Assembly: GCA_963718405.1 (NCBI GenBank)
Contig: CAVQYZ010000004.1
Location: 186,001 to 250,000 of the forward strand
Source of the DNA: Bog-756 sp963718405
GTDB lineage: Bacteria; Actinomycetota; Acidimicrobiia; Acidimicrobiales; RAAP-2
Direction: 5' to 3'
Length of the DNA stretch: 64,000 nucleotides
Shown here in pieces: positions 27,990 to 36,751 of the stretch. Numbering within the stretch: the stretch's first letter is position 1; every line of letters starts with the position of its first letter. The notes beneath the pieces are model-generated. The model was given only the letters and a program-made list of their open reading frames with translations, made no database searches and was not told where the DNA came from. Position numbers and translations under genes: made by a program.

Positions 27990-28005
27990 TCACCCCAGCC
28001 CTAAG
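27975..28005. repeat. 15 bp tandem duplication at the hydrolase stop codon
   Basis: CACCCCAGCCCTAAG occurs at 27975-27989 and 27991-28005, separated by one base. The stop codon of the alpha/beta hydrolase (27990-27992) falls at the junction, so the duplication defines or shifted the C-terminal end of that protein. Confidence 0.75.
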
Positions 28006-28667
28006 AACCTCATGGTGGCATCGATGGCCCCGAAGTCGGAGGGGGTGGCGAAGTGGTCCACGCCCGGCACCGTCACCAGTGACGCCGAGGGCAGGGCGTC
28101 AACCAGCCGGTCGGCCGACCCGACGAAGTCCCGATCACCCAGCACCACCAGCACCGGACAGGTCACGATGGCCAGGTCGGCGGCCGTAATCGGCTCCCGG
28201 GGCCGCTTGAGGAAGGCGGCCAGGGCCGCGGGGTCGTTGCCGGTGGTCCGGGCCAGACGGGTGAACACCGTGGCCCTGATGTCCTCGGCATCGGCGCCTC
28301 CTTCGAGAGCGTCGATCAGGGCGGCGTTGTCCGACGGCTCGAACACGTTGTCCCCCAGCCCCAGCAGGGCCAGCTTGTGGAACCGGGGCGGGTGGGCCAT
28401 CGCCATTCGCAACAGGATCTCCGCCCCGGCCGAGAACCCCACGGCATCGGTGGGGCCGGGGATCTGCGCTTCCAGGCTCTCCTCGACCGAGGCGTAGGAG
28501 GCAGGGTCGGTGGAGCGTTCCGATCCGCCGTGACCGGGCAGATCGATCTCGGGCGCCGTGCAACCGAAGTCCGCCAGAATGTCCACCCACCCGGTCTGGC
28601 GCCAGTTGTGGTCGAAGGTCGAGCCGAACCCGTGCAGGAGGACGAGCGAGGTGGTCGGTGATTCCAT
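27990..28667 (-). CDS. Alpha/beta hydrolase
   Basis: A 225-residue alpha/beta-hydrolase: oxyanion region LVLLHGFGSTFDHNW, nucleophile elbow GFSAGAE (Ser), acid in VLVVLGDRDFVGSADRL and His in VPGVDHFATPSDF. ATG 28667 is preferred because MESPTTSLVLLHGFG starts right at the first strand; the frame extends 33 residues upstream without family likeness. Substrate unknown (ester, lactone or ring-fission product). Divergent from the alcohol dehydrogenase. Confidence 0.87.
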   Translation of the reverse strand: MESPTTSLVLLHGFGSTFDHNWRQTGWVDILADFGCTAPEIDLPGHGGSERSTDPASYASVEESLEAQIPGPTDAVGFSAGAEILLRMAMAHPPRFHKLALLGLGDNVFEPSDNAALIDALEGGADAEDIRATVFTRLARTTGNDPAALAAFLKRPREPITAADLAIVTCPVLVVLGDRDFVGSADRLVDALPSASLVTVPGVDHFATPSDFGAIDATMRFLGLG

Positions 28668-28859
28668 CGTGCAGGCGAACCTACCCCGCTCCGCCGGGCC
28701 GGGCCATCGCCCCGGTGCGGTCGATGCACCAGTCATGGCGGGGCATTCCGGCCGGGGGTGGACCACCCGGCGCCGGCCGGTCGAAAAGAACGGTCAGATG
28801 ACCGGCGAGCTCCACGGATGGGGTCCCGGCCCGACCCGGGCGACGGTACAGATGGAAGA

Positions 28860-30059
28860 ATGCCGGTCGTGAAGGCCATCCGCTACGACCTGGCCGACCC
28901 GGAGTTTCCGGCCTCGTTGGTCGAGATCGCCGAGCCCGGGCTTCCCACCGGCGAGTGGGCCCGGATCGCGGTGTCGGCCGGCGGGATCTGTGGAAGCGAC
29001 CTCCACCTGTTCGCCCCTCCGGCGGCGGAGGCTCCCCGACCCTGCGGTCGATCGGCACCCTGCCCTTCGTCCTCGGTCACGAGATCGTCGGGTCCATCAC
29101 CGAGGTCGGTCCGGACAGCCCGTGGTCGGTAGGCGACCGGGTGGCGGTCGACCCCATCCTGCCCTGCGCCGTCCGGGGCATCGTCCCACCGTGCGCCAAC
29201 TGCGCCCGGGGTTGGCCCTCCAGCTGTCTCGAGCTCGACAGTCGGGTCCTCACTCCCGGACGGTCGATCGGCTTCACCGACGGACTCGGCGGAGGGTGGT
29301 GCGAGCAGGTGGTGGCTCACCCGTCCATGGTGCACCTGGTCCCCGAGGGGGTACCCGACCGGACGGCCAGCCTGCACGAGCCCATCTCCATCGCCCTCCA
29401 CGGCCTGGGACGCCGTCCGCCGGACGAGGGCGATCCCATCCTCATCGTGGGGGGAGGCATCATCGGGCTGGCCGCACTCCTCGCTCTGCGTTCGCTCTTC
29501 CCCGACCACGACGTCACCGTGCTGGTGCGTCACCCCCACCAGGCTGACGCTGCCATGGCCTGCGGTGCCACCCATGTGGTCCAAGGTGCGGGAGCGGCGG
29601 CCTTCGAAGCAGCTGTCCACCCTCCTCGGGACCCGGGCTGTCGGATCGGGCGATGACTGGATGCTGGTCGGCGGCTATCCCTACGTGGTCGAGGCCGCCG
29701 GCAGCGCCGGTTCCATGACCGACTCCCTGCGGGCCGTGGCCAACCGGGGCACGGTCGTCATGCTCGGAGCCATGGGCACCGGCCGGGTCGACCTCACCCC
29801 GCTCTGGTACAAGGAGGCCGTGGTGATCGGCTCGGTCGACCACGGCCGTGACCCCACGGCCTCCATCGGGACAGCCCAACCGGGTCGGGACCACTCGATC
29901 GACGTGGCCCTGGACATTCTGGCGCAGCGCGGCTTCCCCGGGGAGATGGTGGTCACCCACGAGTTCCCGCTCGAGGCCTACCGCGACGCCGTCGGTGCCG
30001 GACTCGACAAGGAAGCCAGCCGGGCGGTCAAAGTGGTGTTCCGACCGGGTGGATCGTGA
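28860..30059 (+). CDS. Zinc-dependent alcohol dehydrogenase (MDR), two frameshifts
   Basis: Joined, about 399 residues. The catalytic zinc segment is GGICGSDLHLF, then GHEIVGSITEVGPD; a structural-zinc-like Cys cluster is PPCANCARGWPSSC; the NAD domain is PILIVGGGIIGLAALLALR. The frame is lost near 29030 (between PPAAE and SPTLRSIGTLPFVLGHE) and near 29581 (ATHVV / KVRERRPSKQLS). Each half resumes cleanly, so assembly indels are likely. It oxidises an alcohol or reduces an aldehyde. Convergent with the WYL regulator. Confidence 0.8.
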
Positions 30060-30087
30060 GGCCGGCACCCGCCACTCACGTTTCTCG

Positions 30088-31052
30088 CTACCCGGCCGAC
30101 GGCGCGGCGCGAACCGGCCGATCCGCTCGCGGAGGTGGTCGGTCAGCTCGGGTGGTCCGACCACTTCGAACTCGGCTCCGATGACTCCGAGCGCCATCAT
30201 GGGCCAGTCCAACGACTCCGAGGACATCCGCAGGACGCAGCGGTCGTCGCCGGCCTCCTCGATGGTGGCCCACGGCCCCACCCGGCCGCGCACCTCGGCG
30301 GCCGGCGCATGGACCACCACCTCGACGGCGTGCCGGGTGGGAAGGTTGTGGATCCCCTCCCGCACGAAGGTGGCGGCGTCGCCGGTGGGGATGGGGCGGG
30401 GTGGGAAGTGGGAGCCGGTGCTCCGCGGCCCGTCCAACCGGTCGAGCCGGAAGCTCCGCCAGTCGAAGCGCTCGAGGTCCCAGGCCACCAGGTACCACCG
30501 CCGGCCGAGGAGGACCAGCCGGTGGGGATCGACGTGGCGTTCGGTGGGCTCACCGTCCCGGGCGGTGTAGCTGAACTCCAGCCGCTCGCAGTCCCGGCAG
30601 GCCTGGGCCACCGTGGTCAGGACGCCGGGGTCGACGCTGGCGTTGGGACCGGCCCACATGGCCGGCACCGTCACCGCGCTCAGGGCATCGACCCGGCGGC
30701 GCAGATGCCCCGGCATGACCTGGACCACCTTGGTCAGGGCCCGCACCGACGACTCCTCGATGCCCTCCACCGTGCCGGACTGGAGTGCCGTCTGTAGCCC
30801 GACGGCCAGGGCGATGGCCTCCTGATCGTCGAGGACCAGGGGCGGCAGGGCCGCCCCGGCGGCCAGCTGGTAGCCACCGTCGACCCCCCGCTGGGCCTCG
30901 ACCGGATAGCCCATCTCCCGCAGCCGGTCGACGTCCCGGCGCAGGGTCCGGACCGAGACCTCCAGCCGTTCGGCCAGCTCCTCGCCGGGCCAGTAGCGGC
31001 GGTTCTGCAACAGCGACAGCAACTGCAGGGTCCGGGAGCTGGTCGAGGCCAT
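30088..31052 (-). CDS. WYL-domain DeoR-like transcriptional regulator
   Basis: N-terminal HTH_11: LQLLSLLQNRRYWPGEELAERLEVSVRTLRRDVDRL (about residues 8-43), then the WYL domain with GRRWYLVAWDLERFDWRSFRLDRL. In its own frame the ORF runs on to 512 residues across the antisense strand of the alcohol dehydrogenase. A normal stop (…RAAPSAG) lies at 30088 in the adjacent frame, giving the usual length of about 320 residues, so I infer a one-base slip near 30107. Divergent from dinB; an inverted repeat 6 bp upstream of the ATG is its likely operator. Confidence 0.85.
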
Positions 31053-31057
31053 ATTCC

Positions 31058-31086
31058 CAGTTTCTCACTATTCAGGACAGAAACTG
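31058..31086. promoter_or_regulatory. Inverted-repeat operator between WYL regulator and dinB
   Basis: CAGTTTCT (31058-31065) and AGAAACTG (31079-31086) are perfect inverted 8-mers with centres 21 bp apart, two helical turns, in the 87 bp between the divergent WYL and DinB genes. A dimeric WYL/HTH_11 repressor could bind here and control both. Confidence 0.6.
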
Positions 31087-31139
31087 ACCGCTTTGGTCCG
31101 TACCGTTACCGGAACACCCTCAACGAAAGGACCCAAACC

Positions 31140-31694
31140 ATGTCCAGCCCGACCATCACGGACACCACCTCGTCCACCGCCGCCGTCGGTTCCGACTCCG
31201 AGCGGGAGCGGGCCGACCTGATCCAGACCCTGGCCAAGCACCGCGGCTTCCTGTGCCAGACGGTGCAGGGCCTCACCGACGAGCAGGCCGCCCTGCGCCC
31301 CACGGCCAGCGAGCTGTGCCTCGGCGGAATCATCAAGCACGTGGCCCTGGTGGAGTCGGGCTGGGTCGACTTCATCCTCAATGGTCCGAGGACCGGGCCC
31401 ATGGACCAGGCGGCCTACGAAGCCCACGCCGCCGGGTTCCGGATGGAGGACGGGGAGACGCTGGCCGACCTGCTCGCCCGTTACGACGAGGCGGCCCGTC
31501 GCACCGATGAGGTGGTGGCCTCGCTCCCGTCGTTGGATGCCACCCAGCCGCTGCCCGTGGCTCCGTGGTTCGAGGCCGGCGCCAGCTGGTCGGCCCGCCG
31601 GGCCCTGCTGCACATCATCGCCGAGACGTCCCAGCACGCCGGGCACGCCGACATCCTCCGGGAGACCATCGACGGATCGAAGACCATGGGCTGA
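31140..31694 (+). CDS. DinB family protein
   Basis: A 184-residue four-helix-bundle protein: ERADLIQTLAKHRGFLCQTV, TASELCLGGIIKHVALVESGW and LLHIIAETSQHAGHADILRETIDG, where three His (KHV, QHAGH) are the usual metal triad of the DinB/DUF664 fold. These are thiol-dependent transferases or hydrolases, often using mycothiol or bacillithiol. ATG 31140 has GAAAGGA upstream. Pairing with a divergent WYL/YafY regulator is a recurrent actinobacterial arrangement. Confidence 0.9.
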   Translation: MSSPTITDTTSSTAAVGSDSERERADLIQTLAKHRGFLCQTVQGLTDEQAALRPTASELCLGGIIKHVALVESGWVDFILNGPRTGPMDQAAYEAHAAGFRMEDGETLADLLARYDEAARRTDEVVASLPSLDATQPLPVAPWFEAGASWSARRALLHIIAETSQHAGHADILRETIDGSKTMG

Positions 31695-31723
31695 CGGTAT
31701 GGTCGGGTGGCAAGGAGGTGCCG

Positions 31724-32961
31724 ATGCCCGACGGAGCGGCCACCACCGCCCACCGGTCGAGTTTGAGCCAAGGCATGATCGTGCTGTTCGCCGTGTCCTG
31801 CGGCGTGTCGGTGGCCAACCTCTACTACGCCCAGCCGGTCCTCGACGACATTGCCAAGTCGTTCGGCACCAGCTCCGGCACGGCCGGTCTGGTGGTGACC
31901 TTCGCCCAGATCGGCTACGCCGCCGGGCTGGCCCTGCTGGTGCCACTGGGTGACCTGGTGGCCCGGCGGGTGCTGGTGCCCATCGTCCTCCTGGTCACCG
32001 CCGGCGGGCTGGTGGCCTCGGCCTCGGCTCCCGACATCGGCGTGCTGATCTCGGTGGGGCTGATCGTCGGGGCCGGCTCGGTGGCGGCCCAACTCTTGGT
32101 GCCCATGGCCGCCCACCTGGCCGACGACGAGCACCGCGGCCACGTGGTGGGCATGGTCATGAGCGGGTTGCTGATCGGCATCCTGCTGGCCCGCACGGTG
32201 TCGGGGGTGGTGGCCCAGGCCTCCAGCTGGCGGGTGGTCTACGTGATGGCCGCCGGGATGACTGCGGTGCTGGCCGTGGTGCTGAGCCGCCTCCTGCCCG
32301 GCCGAAGGACCCCCGTCCCCGCATCCGGTACCGGACGCTGTTGGGCAGTGTGGCCAAGCTGCTGGCCACCGAGCCACTGCTCCAGCGTCGTGCCATCTTC
32401 GGGGCGCTGGGGTTTGCCGGGTTCAGCGTGTTCTGGACCACCATGGCCTTCCTGCTGTCCGGGGCCCCGTACCACTACGACGATCTGGTCATCGGGTTGT
32501 TCGGGTTGGTCGGGGCCAGCGGCGCCCTGTGTGCCAACTTCGCCGGTCGGTGGGCCGACCGGGGTTGGACCAAGGTCACCACCCTGGTCTTCGCCGGGCT
32601 GCTGGCCGTCTCCTTCTGGCCCCTGTGGATCGGTCGCCACAACCTGGCCATGCTGATCGTGGGGGTCCTGCTGCTGGACATCGGGGTGCAGGGGCTGCAG
32701 GTGACCAACCAGTCGATGATCTACCGACTGGCCCCCGAGGCCCGCAGCCGGATCAACTCGGCCTACATGGTCTGCTACTTCGCCGGTGGTGCCATCGGGT
32801 CGGCCCTGGGCGCCTCGGTCTACGAGAGCCACCGGTGGGCCGGGGTGTGCGTGCTCGGGGTGGCCATCGGCCTGGTCGCCACCGCAGCGGCGGTGATCGA
32901 CGCCATCCGCAAGCAGGCCTTGGTCACCCCGGTGGTGGACCCCACGCCGGCTCCGAGCTGA
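31724..32961 (+). CDS. MFS transporter, 12 TM type (frameshifted)
   Basis: ATG 31724 with AAGGAGGTG 6 bp upstream. The N-half reads VSVANLYYAQPVLDDIAKSFG, LGDLVARRVLVPI and a run of helices to VLAVVLSRLLPG; the C-half resumes in another frame as LLGSVAKLLATEPLLQRRAIFGALGF through GWADR-type motif A (FAGRWADRGWTK). The frame breaks near 32303 in the central cytoplasmic loop (PGR / KDPRPRIRYRTLL). About 412 residues joined. It resembles YnfM/AraJ-like 'NLYYAQPLL' efflux proteins. Convergent with acs. Confidence 0.83.
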
Positions 32962-32972
32962 TCAGCCCGAGC

Positions 32973-34967
32973 TCAGCCGGCCCGGAAGATCAGCTCCTCT
33001 TCGGCGCCCGGGGTGGCCATCCGCTCGGAGATGGCGTTGACCACGGTGGGATCGAGCAGGGTGGTCACGTCACCGAGGTCGCGGTGCTCGGCTACGTCCC
33101 GTAGGAGCCGGCGCATGATCTTGCCGCTACGGGTCTTGGGCAGCTCGGGCGTGAGGATGATCTGCCGGGGCTTGGCGATGGGGCCGATCGAGGTCGACAC
33201 GGAGTGGCGCAGCTCGGCCACCACCGCGGCCGACTCCTCGTCCGACTTGACCAGGTCGCCCTTCAAGGTGACGAAGGCCACGATGGCCTGGCCGGTGGTG
33301 TCGTCGCTGGCCCCCACCACCGCCGCCTCGGCCACCGCCGGGTTGCCCACCAGAGCGTGCTCGACCTCGGTGGTGGAGATGCGGTGTCCCGAGATGTTCA
33401 TGACATCGTCCACCCGGCCGAGGAGCCACAGGTCGCCGTCCTCGTCTTTTTTGGCCCCGTCGCCGGCGAAGTACATCCCGGGGAAGCGAGACCAGTAGGT
33501 CTCGCGGTACCGCTCGGGGTCCCCCCAGATCCCCCGCAGCATGCCGGGCCAGGGCTGGGTGATGACCAGGTACCCACCCTCGCCGTCCCCGACGGCCTGC
33601 CCGTCGTTGTCGACCACCTCGGCGGCGATCCCCGGAAACGGGGTCATGGCGGCACCGGGTTTGGTGGTGGTGACGCCGGGGAGCGGAGTGATGAGGATCC
33701 CTCCGGTCTCCGTCTGCCACCAGGTGTCGACGATGGGGCACCGGTCGCCGCCGATGTGGGTCCGGTACCACATCCAGGCCTCCGGGTTGATGGGCTCGCC
33801 CACCGAACCCAGCAGCCGCAGGCTCGAGAGGTCGTGGGCCGCGGGAACCTCGGGGCCCCACTTCATGAAGGTCCGGATGGTGGTGGGCGCGGTGTAGAGG
33901 ATGGAGACTTTGTAGCGTTCGACGATCTCCCACCACCGGCCCCGGTTGGGGGTGTCCGGGGTGCCCTCGTACATGACCGAGGTGACCCCGTTGGCCAGGG
34001 GCCCGTAGACGATGTAGCTGTGGCCGGTGACCCAGCCGATGTCGGCGGCGGTCCAGCAGACATCGGTCTCGGGCTTCACGTCGAAGATGAGCCGGTGGGT
34101 GGCCGACACGTGGGTCAGGTAGCCCCCCGAGGTGTGGAGGATGCCCTTGGGCTTGGCCGTGGTCCCGCTGGTGTACATGATGTACAGAGGCTGCTCGGCG
34201 TCGAAGTACTCCGGGGCGTGTTGGTCGGACTGCGGGTCGACCAGTTCGTGCCACCAGTGGTCCCGTCCCTCCTGCCACCCGACCTCCTGGCCGGTGCGTC
34301 GGACCACCAGGACCGACGTTACGTCGGGGCAATCGGCCAGGGCGGCGTCGACGGCCGGCTTGAGGGCGCTGGCCGCCCCCCGTCGATAGCCGCCGTCGGC
34401 GGTGATGACCACCCGGGCGTCGCAGTCGAGGATCCGGTCGCGCAGGGCTTCAGCCGAAAAGCCCCCGAAGACCACGGTATGGGGCGCGCCCAGACGGGCA
34501 CAGGCCAGCATGGCCACCACCGCCTCGGGGACCATGGGCATGTAGATGGCCACCTTGTCACCGGCGGTCACCCCCAGGGTGGTGAGGGCGTTGGCCGCCT
34601 TGCACACCTGGGCACACAGGTCGGCGTAGGTGATGGTGCGGGTGTCCCCGGGCTCACCCTCCCAGTGGAAGGCCACCCGCTCCCCCAGACCGGCCTCGAC
34701 GTGGCGGTCCACGCAGTTGACCGAGACGTTGAGCCGGCCGCCGACGAACCACGAGGCGAAGGGGAGATCCCACTCGACTACCTGGTTCCACGGCTCGGCC
34801 CAGCTCAGCCGACGGGCCTGCTCGGCCCAGAAGGCCAGGGGATCGGCCGCCGCCTCCTGGTAGATCCCCGGCTGGGCGTTGGCTGACGCCGCCAGGTCCG
34901 GCGGAGGCGGGAAGCGTCGGAGCTCATGATGGAGAGCCGAGAGGGTCTCATCGGCGTCCTCGCTCAC
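32973..34967 (-). CDS. acs: Acetyl-coenzyme A synthetase
   Basis: A 664-residue ANL ligase, full length for Acs. N-terminal ACAS region (FWAEQARRLSWAEPWNQVVEWD), ATP loop YTSGTTAKPKGILHT, acetate/CoA pocket segment VDTWWQTETGG (the conserved Trp limits the substrate to acetate-size acids), and the C-terminal acetylation motif PKTRSGKIMRRLLRD, whose lysine is essential and a known regulatory acetylation site in the family. GTG start. Converts acetate plus CoA and ATP to acetyl-CoA. Confidence 0.95.
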   Translation of the reverse strand: MSEDADETLSALHHELRRFPPPPDLAASANAQPGIYQEAAADPLAFWAEQARRLSWAEPWNQVVEWDLPFASWFVGGRLNVSVNCVDRHVEAGLGERVAFHWEGEPGDTRTITYADLCAQVCKAANALTTLGVTAGDKVAIYMPMVPEAVVAMLACARLGAPHTVVFGGFSAEALRDRILDCDARVVITADGGYRRGAASALKPAVDAALADCPDVTSVLVVRRTGQEVGWQEGRDHWWHELVDPQSDQHAPEYFDAEQPLYIMYTSGTTAKPKGILHTSGGYLTHVSATHRLIFDVKPETDVCWTAADIGWVTGHSYIVYGPLANGVTSVMYEGTPDTPNRGRWWEIVERYKVSILYTAPTTIRTFMKWGPEVPAAHDLSSLRLLGSVGEPINPEAWMWYRTHIGGDRCPIVDTWWQTETGGILITPLPGVTTTKPGAAMTPFPGIAAEVVDNDGQAVGDGEGGYLVITQPWPGMLRGIWGDPERYRETYWSRFPGMYFAGDGAKKDEDGDLWLLGRVDDVMNISGHRISTTEVEHALVGNPAVAEAAVVGASDDTTGQAIVAFVTLKGDLVKSDEESAAVVAELRHSVSTSIGPIAKPRQIILTPELPKTRSGKIMRRLLRDVAEHRDLGDVTTLLDPTVVNAISERMATPGAEEELIFRAG

Positions 34968-35096
34968 GGGCTGCTCCTTTACTCGTACTCGACCGGTACC
35001 CGGGGCTCGTTCACCGGGGATGGCCGAACACCGGCTCGCCGCTGAGGTCTATCAGCCCGCGGCCACAGTGACAACAGGGTCTCCCCGGCCGGTCGG

Positions 35097-35755
35097 TCAG
35101 CGTCCCAGGCGCCGCTTCAGCTCGACGAACACCGCCGGCCCGGTCACCTCTTCCAACTCCTCGGCCAGCGACTCGATGACCGGTCGGTCGCCCACGTAGG
35201 CCCGGTCGCCCTCGGTGCAACACCAGGCCATGGTCTCGCCCTCGGGGCCCCAGTCGGCGCGGGACCAGGCCCGGACGGTGGCCGTCTCCCTCCCGTCGTC
35301 GCGCTCTTCCCAGTCCACCCGGATGGGCAGCTGCCAGCACACCGTGGGCTTGTACTCGAGCGGCGAGTCCCCCGAGTCCAGGGCGGCCAGGTGCAGGGCG
35401 CACCCCGATCCGCCCTCGAACCCCGGCCGGTTGAGGAAGATGCAGGCCCCGTCGACCACCCGGGTGGTGCGGCGGGTGGGATCCCCGAACACCCCCTCCC
35501 GGGCCGCGGTGGCGTGGTATTGCGAAGCGTGACGGCTCGAGGGTGTCGGCCAGGGCCCCGATCCGTCGGGCCTCGTCCACGTCGGTGAGCTCGGCCCCGA
35601 TCGAGCAGCAGCCGTGACCGAGCTCGGGCGCCGGCCGGTCCAGGATCCCGAGGCAGCCCCGCCCCCAGATGCAGGTCCAGTTGGAGGTGAGGAAGGAGGT
35701 GTCGAACCGCCAGACGGTGTCGTCGGTCGAGATCTCGGTGAGGCGGGGCGTCCAT
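35097..35755 (-). CDS. Conserved cysteine-rich protein (frameshifted)
   Basis: Joined translation contains TCIWGRGCLGIL, GHGCCSIGAEL, ACIFLNRPGFEGGSGCALHLAAL and KPTVCWQLPIR; the Cys spacing (C-x5-C, CC, C, C, C) suggests a metal/Fe-S or zinc cluster, as in YkgJ/DUF3109-like actinobacterial proteins. The frame changes near 35524 (LEPSRF / QYHATAAREGVFGDP). Another slip just after ATG 35755 is likely, since MDAP in that frame leads to RLTEISTDDTVWRFDTS only after a one-base shift. It ends 130 bp before acs and starts 58 bp after aguB on the same strand. Function unknown. Confidence 0.7.
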
Positions 35756-35812
35756 AGCGGCTCAGCGTACGGCGGCGGCTGGGCCGTGGGGGTAGGCGTG
35801 GGCCGGCGTTGC

Positions 35813-36751
35813 TCAGCCGATGGGGTCCGCCGGGGCGGCCAGCGGCCCGTAGGCGTCAGGCCGACGGGTGGTGAGGAAGGGGAACAGGGCCAGCCAGTCC
35901 CGCCGCTGGTCGATGTCCAGGTCGGCGACGAGCACGGCCGGTTCGTCCCGGGGGGCCTGCACCAGAATCCGGCCGTAGGGATCGGAGATGAACGAGGAGC
36001 CGTAGAAGGTCAGCGGGGGCTCGTGGCCGATGCGGTTGACCGCCACCATGAAGGTGCCGTTGGCGATGCCGTTGGCGGTGATCACCTTCTCCCACAACGG
36101 CTCGGTGTCGAACCCGGGGTGGTCGGGCTCGGAGCCGATGGCGGTGGGGTAGACCAGCACCGCCGCCCCCCGTAGCGAGTAGGCCCGGGCCAGCTCGGGA
36201 AACCACTGGTCCCAGCAGGTCGGGAAGCCGAAGTCGGTGCCGGCCACCGACAGGGTGGGGAAGGCGTCGGGCCCGGCCGGCCCGGGGGCGAAGTAGCGGT
36301 CCTCGAAGTAGCCCTCGGTCACCGGGATGTGCAGCTTGCGGGTCCGTAGCCGCAGCTCCCCGTCGGGGCCCACCACGATGGCCGTGTTGTAGCCCAGGCC
36401 GTGCCCGGGCCGGGCTTCGTACAGCGAGGCGTGCACCGGCACACCGGTCTCGGCGGCCATGGCCGCAGCGAACCGCATGGTCGGCCCGGACTCCAGGTCC
36501 TCGGGCTCGACCCGGTCCGGGCCCGGCCCGTCCGGGGTGACGGCGAAGTACGGGGACAGGGTCAGCTCCTGGAGGCACACCAGGTCCACGGCTTCGGCCG
36601 CAGCCAGGCGGATGCCCTCGGCCAGTGTGCTCCGGTGCTCGGCGGGGTCGGGGTGCCACGCCACCTGCACCGCCCCCACCCGGACCGGCGGGTGTTCGGC
36701 GGGGTCGGTGCGGGCCCACGACGGCTGGTCGGTGGAGCGGATGACCCTCAC
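35813..36751 (-). CDS. aguB: N-carbamoylputrescine amidase
   Basis: A 312-residue nitrilase-superfamily enzyme with the full catalytic triad: Glu in CLQELTLSPYF, Lys in RTRKLHIPVTEGYFEDRYF and Cys in FGFPTCWDQWFPELAR. The EGYFEDRYF and CWDQWFPE contexts are those of AguB, which hydrolyses N-carbamoylputrescine to putrescine, CO2 and ammonia. GTG 36751 overlaps the agmatine deiminase stop as GTGA, confirming that the two steps of agmatine-to-putrescine conversion are co-translated. Confidence 0.93.
   Translation of the reverse strand: MRVIRSTDQPSWARTDPAEHPPVRVGAVQVAWHPDPAEHRSTLAEGIRLAAAEAVDLVCLQELTLSPYFAVTPDGPGPDRVEPEDLESGPTMRFAAAMAAETGVPVHASLYEARPGHGLGYNTAIVVGPDGELRLRTRKLHIPVTEGYFEDRYFAPGPAGPDAFPTLSVAGTDFGFPTCWDQWFPELARAYSLRGAAVLVYPTAIGSEPDHPGFDTEPLWEKVITANGIANGTFMVAVNRIGHEPPLTFYGSSFISDPYGRILVQAPRDEPAVLVADLDIDQRRDWLALFPFLTTRRPDAYGPLAAPADPIG

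Noticed and set aside
33204..34886. A 560-codon plus-strand frame
   Set aside because: Antisense to acs, whose motifs are complete on the other strand.
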